This document shows positions 18,706-25,978 of a DNA stretch of 64,000 bases, in pieces. Both the position numbers and the translations under genes were made by a program. Source of the DNA: Vibrio porteresiae DSM 19223 (GTDB taxonomy: Bacteria; Pseudomonadota; Gammaproteobacteria; Enterobacterales; Vibrionaceae); the NCBI RefSeq assembly GCF_024347055.1, contig NZ_AP024895.1, positions 2,232,001-2,296,000 of the forward strand, given 5' to 3'. The notes under the pieces were generated by a model. That model was not told the origin of the DNA. It did no database searches and was given only the letters and a program-made list of their open reading frames with translations. Position 1 is the first letter of the stretch. Every line of letters starts with the position of its first letter.

Positions 18706-18924
18706 TTAGATTTCCTCAACAGTCACTTCACCTTTCAGAACTCTCGAATATACATAATCGGAATTCTTTTTGGTTCGGATTGGTTCCGGGCTGAATCTTA
18801 CGATGCCTTTTTTTGTGTCGGCATAAAATACATGTGGAATTTCATTTCCGTTCACAAAAACTTTTCTAGGGCCTCTGCCATCCATTGGAGTGTGGATGTG
18901 TTCGTTTGTACTTGAGTGTTTCAT
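18706..18924 (-). CDS. Hypothetical phage protein (72 aa)
   Basis: 72 residues with a conserved-looking beta core 'RKVFVNGNEIPHVFYADTKKGIVRFSPEP' (about 20-48), a pattern I have seen in small proteins near the terminase of lambdoid prophages. No function is known to me. It overlaps its upstream neighbour by 4 bp. Confidence 0.65.
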   Translation of the reverse strand: MKHSSTNEHIHTPMDGRGPRKVFVNGNEIPHVFYADTKKGIVRFSPEPIRTKKNSDYVYSRVLKGEVTVEEI

Positions 18925-19133
18925 ATCAGAGGCTCACCGGTATATTTTGAATAAACTTTTTTAGCCCTAGCCCAACATCCGAGAAAATTTTTCACACCGC
19001 AGGTTTGTGGCTCAGCTGCATAGCCAATTGCTGCCTTTTCAAATTCCTTTGCTGTTAGAACAAGTTCATGGTCGTCAGAGAGAGAGTCACGCTGAGCAAT
19101 TTCCATCATTCTCTGTGCCAATTGGGTTTCCAT
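18921..19133 (-). CDS. Hypothetical phage protein (70 aa)
   Basis: 70 residues from the ATG at 19133, chosen because GAGG lies 6 nt upstream (an earlier start at 19166 has no site). The sequence is helical, 'MMEIAQRDSLSDDHELVLTAKEFEKAAIGYAAEPQTCG', with a C-terminal Cys pair and 'GCWARAKKVYSKYTGEPLI'. No family recognised. It is the first gene after the presumed cos region. Confidence 0.6.
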   Translation of the reverse strand: METQLAQRMMEIAQRDSLSDDHELVLTAKEFEKAAIGYAAEPQTCGVKNFLGCWARAKKVYSKYTGEPLI

Positions 19134-19472
19134 TGCCGACCTCAAGTTGTGCAAAAAGTTATTCACATAAGTGAGCTAATCATTTCTTATCAGAAAAATG
19201 AGCAGCCAAAACACTCCGGATTTAAATTTCATTTTTCGCGGGTATAAAAATATACTGGAGGGCGCGGTGTACACTCAAATGTACACAAGGTTTTGACCCG
19301 CCCTCCCCATATTTAATCCACAATCAAAACAACACGTAAGTTATTGTTTAATAATGTTTTTCACCAAAGAAAGGCCAAAGAAATAATACTTATCCACACT
19401 TTGACATTCTTTGAAAGTTGTGAATGATTTTGCGGGCTAGTTTGATTAGATTATCCCGTCAAAACGAGTGAT
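19134..19472. other. Non-coding gap with large inverted repeats; candidate cos region
   Basis: About 340 bp without a gene between the lysis and packaging modules, the place where HK97-like phages carry cos. It holds a hairpin with 8-bp arms GGAGGGCG (19257-19264) and CGCCCTCC (19299-19306). Inside the hairpin lies a second inverted repeat, GTGTAC (19267-19272) and GTACAC (19281-19286). The cut site itself cannot be fixed from one prophage. Confidence 0.45.
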
Positions 19473-19667
19473 TTATTCAAATTCAATAGAGCTAATTTGC
19501 ACTTTATTTGATGTTTGATCGCCAGACTGAATCGTCATAGATTGGAAAGAAATGCTCTTTACCGTTACGCCTGCTTTGTCTTGCACGCGCTGAGCAAGTC
19601 GGTTTACTTCATTGATCAACATCTGTTGTTGAGAGGCCTTGCTGGCCGCTAAGTCTTGGTCTGCCAT
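19473..19667 (-). CDS. Hypothetical small late protein (64 aa)
   Basis: 64 residues: helix 'SKASQQQMLINEVNRLAQRVQDKAG' then a short beta region 'ISFQSMTIQSGD'. It follows Rz by 4 bp, so it is probably the last gene of the lysis operon. No family recognised; no signal peptide. Confidence 0.5.
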   Translation of the reverse strand: MADQDLAASKASQQQMLINEVNRLAQRVQDKAGVTVKSISFQSMTIQSGDQTSNKVQISSIEFE

Positions 19668-19671
19668 GTAA

Positions 19672-20148
19672 TCACCTTAAACATTGAGTTTTAATATAGT
19701 CCTGCAGATAAATAACCTGCTGGTTAACCTCAGCCATCATTTGTCTGAGGTGTATATAATCTTCTCTAGCTGAGCTGCTAAGTCGGGCGGGGCTTTCATG
19801 CTCCATGCCTCCGGAGCTGGTGGAGCTAGACATTGAGACTGGACACTCGGCTTTGACGAGCAACCTGTCAGAGCTAGAGCGCAACCTATCGTTAAGACGA
19901 TCGATTTCTTTCTTTGCGGCAGTAAGTTGCTCACTGTTCTTTATCCCAAGAGTATTGAAGGATTCAATCCGCTCTTTCTGCTCAACTATGGTGAGCAATA
20001 GCGAATCCCTTTGCTTTGTTACATTGTCACGCTCAAGCTCAGCAAGTAACCGGCCTTTACGTTCTACAGCGTAAAGCGCAGACAAGGTAACAATTAATAG
20101 GAAAATCAAACCGACACTCAAGACCTTCAGGGAGGACGATAGCTGCAT
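19672..20148 (-). CDS. Inner-membrane spanin subunit (Rz-like)
   Basis: 158 residues. One N-terminal membrane helix (about 8-28) is followed by a long coiled coil (33-95) and a C-terminal 'REDYIHLRQMMAEVNQQVIYLQDYI' helix, the i-spanin architecture. An Rz1 lipoprotein is nested inside it in the other frame. Together they fuse inner and outer membranes in the last step of lysis. It overlaps the endolysin gene by 22 bp. Confidence 0.85.
   Translation of the reverse strand: MQLSSSLKVLSVGLIFLLIVTLSALYAVERKGRLLAELERDNVTKQRDSLLLTIVEQKERIESFNTLGIKNSEQLTAAKKEIDRLNDRLRSSSDRLLVKAECPVSMSSSTSSGGMEHESPARLSSSAREDYIHLRQMMAEVNQQVIYLQDYIKTQCLR
19737..19934 (-). CDS. Outer-membrane spanin lipoprotein (Rz1-like), nested in Rz
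   Basis: 65 residues. Signal peptide with lipobox 'LALTGC' (Cys about residue 24), then a short Pro-rich mature part (APPAPEAW, KAPPDL). Fully embedded in the Rz gene in an alternative frame, as in lambda. The mature protein is typical in size for Rz1. Confidence 0.8.
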   Translation of the reverse strand: MSNLLPQRKKSIVLTIGCALALTGCSSKPSVQSQCLAPPAPEAWSMKAPPDLAAQLEKIIYTSDK

Positions 20149-20600
20149 ATGTCTTCTTCCACCTTTCTTCTACTAACCAGGCCATTCCACTTCTTGCCTC
20201 CAGCGTATACCCATCGCTTAAGCTCTAAGCACGCGCCATTAATATCGGAGGCATTCAGCTTTCTTAGGAGGGTGGAATGAGTAAAGGCTCCAGTACCAAC
20301 ATTATAAGCAAACGAATAAAGTGCAGCCCTCGTGTGCTCAGGTATGTCTACCAGAATTACAGGATCGACTTGAGCCTTGACCCTTTCCAAGTCTTTCTTT
20401 AAAAGATCGTCACACTCTTGTGGAGAGTACGTTTTACTTTCAATGATGTCTGGTCCTGTATGACCATGACAAACAGTTGGAACACCAGCGACGTCGTAAT
20501 AGACCTTATTCTCTGAGCCCTCAAAGGGAACAATCATTACGGTTGCCATAGCCAAAGCGCTAGCTCCAGCCGCAATCATTCGAGATATAGCGCTCTTCAT
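20127..20600 (-). CDS. SAR endolysin (phage lysozyme, GH24)
   Basis: 157 residues. An uncleaved, weakly hydrophobic N-terminal segment rich in Ala/Gly/Ser/Met (about 5-24) is a signal-anchor-release helix. The catalytic E-x8-D-x5-T triad is intact (Glu27, Asp36, Thr42). By family it cuts peptidoglycan once released from the membrane, and the SAR helix means export by Sec without needing a large-hole holin. It is immediately downstream of the holin (1-bp overlap). Confidence 0.9.
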   Translation of the reverse strand: MKSAISRMIAAGASALAMATVMIVPFEGSENKVYYDVAGVPTVCHGHTGPDIIESKTYSPQECDDLLKKDLERVKAQVDPVILVDIPEHTRAALYSFAYNVGTGAFTHSTLLRKLNASDINGACLELKRWVYAGGKKWNGLVSRRKVEEDICSYRPP

Positions 20601-20791
20601 TAACTTTTGTTCTCAGGAAAGTTGGCCTTGAATGTTTTCTTTTGCCAGTAATTATTAATGAACGCAGTTAATAGCATGCCAACAAGAGCAATAATAACCA
20701 TATACGCGTCAGTAGATACCGAACCGAACACACCAATCATCGTGTTCCAGAAGTAAGACAGAGAGCTGGAAACTTTTTCATTCATACGCAT
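20600..20791 (-). CDS. Class II holin, probably a pinholin
   Basis: 63 residues from the ATG at 20791 (MRMNEKVSSSLSYFWN), preceded by AGGGGG. Two hydrophobic helices, the first Ser/Gly-rich and weak (about 9-27), the second strong (about 30-50), then a basic tail. The layout resembles phage 21 S. The start reads Met-Arg-Met, a dual-start arrangement like lambda S and S21, where the longer form with the extra positive charge is an antiholin. The pairing with a SAR endolysin fits a pinholin. Confidence 0.75.
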   Translation of the reverse strand: MRMNEKVSSSLSYFWNTMIGVFGSVSTDAYMVIIALVGMLLTAFINNYWQKKTFKANFPENKS

Positions 20792-20851
20792 ACCCACCCC
20801 CTAAGGATGGACCTTATTCGAGCTGGATAAACAGGAGAGAATTTGAGGCAC

Positions 20852-20875
20852 AAAAAAACCGCCGAGTGGCGGTTT
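20852..20875 (-). terminator. Intrinsic terminator upstream of the lysis genes
   Basis: AAACCGCC/GGCGGTTT stem (20856-20863, 20868-20875) with 4-nt loop, followed on the minus strand by seven T. It would stop early transcription before the lysis/late genes, the position where a late antiterminator acts in lambda. Confidence 0.8.
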
Positions 20876-20901
20876 ATGTTGTTCAGGCGTAATAACCCAA
20901 A

Positions 20902-21585
20902 CTAGGAATTCATAGTATAATTTGACATCATTTTGTTTTCAAGCTCTTCTTTAAACAATTTCTGAGCATACTTGTCATAGTTAATGAGAATGGTTCTAGC
21001 AATCTCTATATGTTCCTGCCATCGTGACCAGTTGGCCTGATAATAACGCTTTCTCTTTTTCTTGAACGCATCGCTGTATTCTCCTTTCAGTATGCAATCA
21101 TCATCCACCAGCATTGATATTAAAGACTCTCTCTTCACAGCTGATGAATAATAGATATCACCGTTTACATTATCCACCTTAGCACCTGAAGCCTGCTCAA
21201 GAGCAAAAGCACTAGCTATAAGCGGTAGTATTACCCTGAATTTTGAACCGGTTCGTTCTTGAACGACAACTCCTTTCGCCAACCAAGCAAAGGCCCAGTC
21301 ATTAAGTGCAGTGGTTAGGAACCGCTCTCGATTTCTAGTATCATTCCAACCTGGTGATGCATATGCAAATAGCATCCAATCTTCTAAATGCTTAAACTTC
21401 TTTCCGATGCATTCAATGACGGCAAGAACCTTTGCTCCATCTAGTTTGGATCCTATCTCTCTATCAGTCGCGCCAAAGCCGCCGCCAAACCCTCCACCAT
21501 GGTTGTAGCTTGCTCTAACGCCTTCGGTAGCCAAGGCAATTGCCGCAGCCATTGGCCAATGTTCAATATTGACAACTAATCCCAT
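20902..21585 (-). CDS. Unknown protein before the late operon, possible late regulator
   Basis: 227 residues with a good ribosome site (AGGGGAAG) before the ATG. Gly-rich stretch 'HGGGFGGGFG' near residue 30, then mixed alpha/beta with 'AKVLAVIECIGKKFKHLEDWMLFAYASPGWND'. The C-terminus is basic and helical ('FKKKRKRYYQANWSRWQEHIEIARTIL'). It is the last gene before a terminator and the lysis cassette, the place of the Q antiterminator in lambda. I see no Q signature, so a late regulator role is inferred only from position. Confidence 0.6.
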   Translation of the reverse strand: MGLVVNIEHWPMAAAIALATEGVRASYNHGGGFGGGFGATDREIGSKLDGAKVLAVIECIGKKFKHLEDWMLFAYASPGWNDTRNRERFLTTALNDWAFAWLAKGVVVQERTGSKFRVILPLIASAFALEQASGAKVDNVNGDIYYSSAVKRESLISMLVDDDCILKGEYSDAFKKKRKRYYQANWSRWQEHIEIARTILINYDKYAQKLFKEELENKMMSNYTMNS

Positions 21586-21700
21586 AAACTTCCCCTCGCG
21601 AGAGCTGAATTAACAATGAGAACAGTAGCGTAGCAAACGCAACGAAAAATACTACAAGCACATCTAGAAGAGCCACCAAAGCAGCTCTTAACAATGCCTA

Positions 21701-21925
21701 CTAAAAAGACTCTGGCTGAGCCACCGCTCGAACAGCAGCCATGACGCCTTGCTGCAAATGCGTCTCAGCGATTGAAACCCATCTTTGATCTAACTGAAGA
21801 TTGGCGCGCATTTCCTCGATAAGAATGCCTAAGCGTTCCCCTTCTTTTTTTATCGCATTCATCGCGTCGATCTCCTCTTGAGTCAAATCCCGATACCCTT
21901 TGATTTTCTTATGTTGATTATCCAT
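21701..21925 (-). CDS. Acb2/Tad1 hairpin-domain protein, probable cyclic-nucleotide sponge
   Basis: 74 residues from the ATG at 21925, which has AGGAGACAAC upstream; a longer frame to 22015 only runs into the neighbouring gene. The pattern 'HKKIKGYRDLTQEEIDAMN', 'IKKEGERLGILIEE', 'DQRWVSIAETHLQQGVMA' and C-terminal 'RAVAQPESF' matches the helical hairpin domain (formerly DUF7681) shared by phage Acb2 and Tad1. Those proteins bind the signalling nucleotides of CBASS and Thoeris and block host defence. It lies at the distal end of the early operon. The family call is strong; the ligand is unknown. Confidence 0.8.
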   Translation of the reverse strand: MDNQHKKIKGYRDLTQEEIDAMNAIKKEGERLGILIEEMRANLQLDQRWVSIAETHLQQGVMAAVRAVAQPESF

Positions 21926-21933
21926 GTTGTCTC

Positions 21934-22908
21934 CTAAATGATGGCGCCCATCTGAAGGGCCTTGCTGATAGTTTGTTTCACGTAAAATAGTTGAGAACCA
22001 TGTTTTTCTTCCCACCCTTTGGGGTCATCGTGAAAAACTCTATGCTCGTCTGCATGCAGAGGGATAGTAAACAAGTCGTGGGCCTTTCCCCCTGTTTTTC
22101 CTTCGCCGTGGCCGATTAAATGATGAGCCACCACTCCTTCTGTCTTTCCTGTAATAACGCACGGGAGCGATCTAACAAAACCGAGGTACTTCTCATTGTG
22201 CCAAGTGATTTCTTTCGGCTTCGCCATGTACAGGGCTGGTGGTTCTTCATCAATATTTAAGATCACAGCCTTTGCTAATCGTGAAATTGATTCCTTTGAA
22301 TCTGGCTTTAATCTATCGTCGGATTCAAGTCGTCTCGGATTTAGCTTTCCTTGATCATGCTTCTGTTTTACCCCAATAACCTCATCCGCAATCGATTTGG
22401 GTAATGCGTCATAAACGCCGTTTATAACACTCCACCAGCAGAGTTCTTGTAATGAAACAACGCGGTCCCTTTCCAGCCTCAACTGTCTATGGATACGCTC
22501 GAGAGAAAACAACATTAGGTTTTTTTCGGCCAAATCAATGCAGCGATCGTCAGCGCTATCCCTGAATTCATTATCATGATGCCAGCAAACTCTTAGCGCA
22601 CCTCGTCCACATTTCATTATCGTAAGATTGTGATCGCAATATTCCCCATCAGATAGCTGGCAGTGGGGTATCTTTTCCACCCACGATTGGAAATTACCAA
22701 GGCGCTTCCTCACTTCGGAGTGGGTGAAAAATTCAATTAAACTCACCTTATCAGCCAGCGTCTTAGAACCACTTTGAAATACAGGGTAATTTAGCTTTCC
22801 GCTGGGAACGTTAACTAGCTCATCAGGCAAAGGCATTAATAGAAGCCGGTTTCCTTTGCTCATCTTTGTCAGCTCGTTTAATAATGTTTTCCCCGGCTTG
22901 AACATCAT
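21934..22908 (-). CDS. DUF968-type HNH-like recombination/nuclease protein
   Basis: About 324 residues from ATG 22908 (a second ATG follows at once). The C-terminal 90 residues, 'EKYLGFVRSLPCVITGK', 'HHLIGHGEGKTGGKAHDLFTIPLHADEHRVFH', carry the DUF968 His-rich HNH-like core seen in Nin-region nucleases of lambdoid phages. The N-terminal part has two Cys (GEYCDH, IMKCGRGALRVC) like the YbcN-type region. It is likely involved in recombination or DNA processing and is followed 8 bp later by the Acb2-like gene. Confidence 0.75.
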   Translation of the reverse strand: MMFKPGKTLLNELTKMSKGNRLLLMPLPDELVNVPSGKLNYPVFQSGSKTLADKVSLIEFFTHSEVRKRLGNFQSWVEKIPHCQLSDGEYCDHNLTIMKCGRGALRVCWHHDNEFRDSADDRCIDLAEKNLMLFSLERIHRQLRLERDRVVSLQELCWWSVINGVYDALPKSIADEVIGVKQKHDQGKLNPRRLESDDRLKPDSKESISRLAKAVILNIDEEPPALYMAKPKEITWHNEKYLGFVRSLPCVITGKTEGVVAHHLIGHGEGKTGGKAHDLFTIPLHADEHRVFHDDPKGWEEKHGSQLFYVKQTISKALQMGAII

Positions 22909-22962
22909 TATTCCAAGGTCGAACTGCAAGAATGGTTGAAGCACTAACAATGAACTGAACTC

Positions 22963-23211
22963 CTAATCTTCTAGGCTGTATTCATAAAACCAGTAACGGC
23001 CATCACTATTTACTACCGATACAACGCGGTATCCATGAGCTTTTAAATCGCCAATTACTCTACTTACAGACTCTCTCTTCATTCCCAGCACTTTCGACAA
23101 CGCCTCTGTAGTCATCTTTTTCTGAACTCGTAGAGCTTGGAGTGCAATATTCATATTGGCTCTTCTCGAAGAACTTAACGACTTGCCTCTTATTAGATCT
23201 GATAAATTCAT
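22963..23211 (-). CDS. Small winged-helix DNA-binding protein
   Basis: 82 residues (ATG at 23211; 23223 is also possible and overlaps the upstream stop). 'MTTEALSKVLGMKRESVSRVIGDLKAHGYRVVSV' is a clear helix-turn-helix and wing. It lies between the RuvC-like and DUF968 genes. A small regulator of unknown target. Confidence 0.65.
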   Translation of the reverse strand: MNLSDLIRGKSLSSSRRANMNIALQALRVQKKMTTEALSKVLGMKRESVSRVIGDLKAHGYRVVSVVNSDGRYWFYEYSLED

Positions 23212-23215
23212 GGCA

Positions 23216-23704
23216 TCACCCATTCCAGCTCTTCATGGCAGAACGCCCCATTGCAATGGCATTGCCCATCCCAATGAAACATATATAGGCAGCGCTTCTG
23301 GTATCCTCATTACTACGCCCATTCCAGCCAGTGATAAGCTCAAACTGTTTCTTTCCAGACTTAGAGTCTTTCCATGCGCTACTTATACGTTGTTTGGTAT
23401 ATCGAATGCCGACTGAGACCAATAACCGCTCTACCTCCACCTGAGCCTGCTGAACTTTTCCAATGGACCTATCAATGGCAGTAGCTGCCTTTTCGTTCTT
23501 AACGCCTTTTTTTTCGAATCTAGTATTGATAACAGTGGTGTCCTCTATGTGCGCTACCACACAGCCCTCATTCAGCATGTTTAACAACAACTCTCTTATT
23601 TCGAGTAACTGGAGGTTATGTAGTTGTACAAGAGTTCCATTAAGGTAGACGGCAATACCATGGCGATCTGAGTCAGGGTCGATTCCCACATTATATGCAT
23701 TCAT
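23216..23704 (-). CDS. RuvC-like Holliday junction resolvase
   Basis: 162 residues with an RNase H-like layout: first acidic residues in 'NVGIDPDSDRHGIAVY' (Asp8), a second in 'VVAHIEDTT' (Glu near 54) and a C-terminal acidic pair in 'RSNEDTRSAAYICF'. The central 'KAATAIDRSIGKVQQAQVEVERLLVSVGI' is typical of RuvC-type phage resolvases. It would cut branched replication/packaging intermediates. 4-bp overlap with its upstream neighbour. Confidence 0.78.
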   Translation of the reverse strand: MNAYNVGIDPDSDRHGIAVYLNGTLVQLHNLQLLEIRELLLNMLNEGCVVAHIEDTTVINTRFEKKGVKNEKAATAIDRSIGKVQQAQVEVERLLVSVGIRYTKQRISSAWKDSKSGKKQFELITGWNGRSNEDTRSAAYICFIGMGNAIAMGRSAMKSWNG

Positions 23705-23985
23705 TCTCTTCTACCCTTCCCCGTTCTGAAAACCGCTTCAAGATAACGGTTGTAAGCTCTTGCCCTTTCTTTGGACTGAAATGTCTGCATCACTGCACAT
23801 TTAGCACCTATTAGCATGCGTCGAGAAGCGTTGTAATAGAACCACTCATCAAGAAGGGTTTGATACAGCTTAAAGAGCGAAGCAAATACAGCACGAGAGA
23901 ACGACGCAATGAAGTACGCAACGATCACGTCCAGATAAGTCAGTGCCATTAGCTGGTCATACAACAAGTCAAAGAGTTTAATCAC
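23701..23985 (-). CDS. Hypothetical protein with amphipathic N-terminus
   Basis: 94 residues. The N-terminal half is hydrophobic (TYLDVIVAYFIASFSRAVFASLF, about 16-38), perhaps one membrane segment. The C-terminal half is basic and helical (QSKERARAYNRYLEAVFRTGKGRRE). Overlaps both neighbours by 4 bp. No family recognised. Confidence 0.55.
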   Translation of the reverse strand: MIKLFDLLYDQLMALTYLDVIVAYFIASFSRAVFASLFKLYQTLLDEWFYYNASRRMLIGAKCAVMQTFQSKERARAYNRYLEAVFRTGKGRRE

Positions 23986-24188
23986 AGCTCATCATCCCAT
24001 CCGTTGGGCTCTTTCTTTGTTGACATATCGGATATGACGTAGACAACATAAAGGTAGGAGCACAGCGAAATATAAAGGGTAGACATCTTCCACCCCACCG
24101 AGAGTTCTAGACGTTCTACAAGCATTACAATAAAAATTACCCCAATTATTGCAGCCAAAAGCAGAGCCAGCTTTTTAATTATTTCCAC
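23982..24188 (-). CDS. Small membrane protein with two predicted helices
   Basis: 68 residues: hydrophobic segments at about 5-24 and 35-53, acidic C-terminus (NGWDDEL). 4-bp overlap downstream and 14-bp overlap upstream place it in the early operon. Function unknown. Confidence 0.55.
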   Translation of the reverse strand: MEIIKKLALLLAAIIGVIFIVMLVERLELSVGWKMSTLYISLCSYLYVVYVISDMSTKKEPNGWDDEL

Positions 24189-24369
24189 AATCGACCTCCC
24201 ATACAGATCTTAAAACGGCCTCAATCCTAGAAGATCGCCCAGCACCGGTGACACTTAAACTCTCGACAAAGTACCTCTCGCCGTTGTGCGTATAAGTACG
24301 ATTCTTTTTGTAGCAGATGACTAGTGCGTCAATTGCGCGGCTTTTAGGCAACACTCTTATAATCAACAT
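24175..24369 (-). CDS. Hypothetical protein (64 aa)
   Basis: 64 residues, soluble, basic N-terminus with a beta-like 'THNGERYFVESLSVTGAGRSSRIEAVL' core. Overlaps the antirepressor stop by 7 bp. No family recognised. Confidence 0.5.
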   Translation of the reverse strand: MLIIRVLPKSRAIDALVICYKKNRTYTHNGERYFVESLSVTGAGRSSRIEAVLRSVWEVDCGNN

Positions 24370-25076
24370 TTAGCCACCGCCTTAAGATGCCCAGTGTCTA
24401 TAAGTTTCTTACGCAACCACATCTCCCCTTTCCCTGTAATCAATGCTGTGTGACTAATACGAGTCTCCGTGTTTGTTTCATAAGTTCCCTGCTTCACAGT
24501 GAAGTAGCCGCGGTTCACATACTCTTGATAAGGCATATTGTATTGACCCGAAGAGCTCATAAAGATACCAATCTCGCGTAACACCCTAAAAATGGTTACA
24601 GGCCCCATTCCAACCGTCTTAGCAAATTGACCAAGAAGAACCCCTTTACTAGCGCCAGCGATAGCATCCGCAAACTCAGCTTTTGGTGCAGCGATCGCCA
24701 GTTGCTGATCTTTAAACTCCAATTCTTTGGCCTGATCGGCCGCAAGCTGTAAAGCTTCCGCGTAGGTTCTTGGCAGTTGGGGTTGCGTTAGGTTCTTTAT
24801 CCATTCAAGAACTTTCTTGCGAACCACCTTGGATTCTCTCATTCCAACGAGAAGGGCTTGATCGGGATTGAGTTTATATACACGAATGTTCTGGTGATTT
24901 TGTGGGTGTGCGAAAATTTCGTGCCCCCCTAAATCGTCGATTTCGTCCTCCACTCTCGCAAGAAAATCACCATGGCGTATCGGAGGGTGAGACTCTTCTC
25001 TTCGAAACTCATTTAACTTATTCCATAAATCAAAGGTGCTGATAAATTTAGAATCGTTTAAAATCAAGCTTCCCAT
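24363..25076 (-). CDS. Phage antirepressor: Rha-like N-terminus, KilA-C C-terminus
   Basis: About 237 residues. Three ATGs run in a row at 25082-25074. I take 25076 (MGSLILNDSKF) because AGGAG lies 7 nt upstream. Residues 1-110 follow the Rha-like pattern ('IRHGDFLARVEDEIDDLGG', 'NIRVYKLNPDQALLVGMRESK'). Residues 130-235 are the KilA-C/ANT domain ('GQFAKTVGMGPVTIFRVLREIGIF', 'EYVNRGYFTVKQGTY'). Such proteins counter repressors or regulate early genes. Encoded in the right-operon block. Confidence 0.78.
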   Translation of the reverse strand: MGSLILNDSKFISTFDLWNKLNEFRREESHPPIRHGDFLARVEDEIDDLGGHEIFAHPQNHQNIRVYKLNPDQALLVGMRESKVVRKKVLEWIKNLTQPQLPRTYAEALQLAADQAKELEFKDQQLAIAAPKAEFADAIAGASKGVLLGQFAKTVGMGPVTIFRVLREIGIFMSSSGQYNMPYQEYVNRGYFTVKQGTYETNTETRISHTALITGKGEMWLRKKLIDTGHLKAVAKC

Positions 25077-25086
25077 CATCATTCTC

Positions 25087-25281
25087 CTATCCAAGCCATG
25101 CCTTGTTTGTAAATCCTGTGGTACCGCAGGAATCAAAGGAAATGTGGCCGTCGTTTCGCGCTTTAGAAATAATTCGAACCAATTCAAAAACTGAGATACC
25201 CATTTCTCTGCATATTTCATCCGGACTCCAAGCTTTTCTCCTTGAAGTCATGAGAGATAAAAGATCGCTTTCCTTAGCCAT
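25087..25281 (-). CDS. Small helix-turn-helix protein
   Basis: 64 residues, with an excellent ribosome site GGAGGAC before the ATG. 'WSPDEICREMGISVFELVRIISKARNDGHISFD' reads as helix-turn-helix with a short wing. It overlaps P by 8 bp and is coupled to the antirepressor gene 10 bp downstream. Likely a small regulator. Confidence 0.6.
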   Translation of the reverse strand: MAKESDLLSLMTSRRKAWSPDEICREMGISVFELVRIISKARNDGHISFDSCGTTGFTNKAWLG

Positions 25282-25978
25282 TTGTCCTCCCCAATCTTTT
25301 TGCTCGTAGGCTTGGGTACTTGGCCCGAAGATTTTCTATGTTTTTAAATCCACTCTCTTTTCGCTTTTGCTTTTGTTCTATTGTCTCGGTCACTTTATTC
25401 TTTGGCAGAGCCTTGGGGCATAACTGTGAGATGTCCTCACCACGAGACACCTTCTCGATCAGTTTCTGGTAATGTGCCTTAAAAATCGGGAATAGATCTT
25501 TTTCGGACAGGTGAGTTAAATCCCAATACTCAATCTGATTAAACGCCGCTTGAATCACCTCAGGAGTGGTTCGCTTGGTCACTGAATCTCTCATTAGCCC
25601 GATCATAGAAAACGCCTTTTCCACCGAAGGTAGACCTAGATCTTCTGGTGTAAGTCGACACCAGTTAATGAACTGACCAGCACTTGGAATATGAGGACTT
25701 CCTGAAGCCCTCGCTTTTCGAAGTCCAAGTTTGATCTGCTCAGAGTGATGGATGCCATTCTCGAACAATGCCAATGTCCAGGTTCGTTTTGCATTATCAA
25801 GAGCCGTCTGAGTTGGGAATGCGAGTCTCCATGCAGGGAATATGACCTGCAGATCAGCAAACAGACGATTCACCAACATCACCGCAGACTCAGGAACGGA
25901 ACGCTGAGCTCCCATACTGTGCTCTGCACGATCAGAACCAGGGTGAAAGGATTTTGCTAGTTCAGTAACTTGTTTCAT
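25274..25978 (-). CDS. Replication protein P-like (helicase loader)
   Basis: 234 residues from the ATG at 25978 (MKQVTELAKSF; GGGAGG upstream), very close to lambda P (233). The pattern 'NRLFADLQVIFPAWRLAFPTQTALDNAKRTW', 'LGLRKARASGSPHIPSAGQFINWC' fits the lambda P family, which brings DnaB helicase to the O-bound origin. It overlaps the O-type gene by 17 bp. Confidence 0.85.
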   Translation of the reverse strand: MKQVTELAKSFHPGSDRAEHSMGAQRSVPESAVMLVNRLFADLQVIFPAWRLAFPTQTALDNAKRTWTLALFENGIHHSEQIKLGLRKARASGSPHIPSAGQFINWCRLTPEDLGLPSVEKAFSMIGLMRDSVTKRTTPEVIQAAFNQIEYWDLTHLSEKDLFPIFKAHYQKLIEKVSRGEDISQLCPKALPKNKVTETIEQKQKRKESGFKNIENLRAKYPSLRAKRLGRTNG

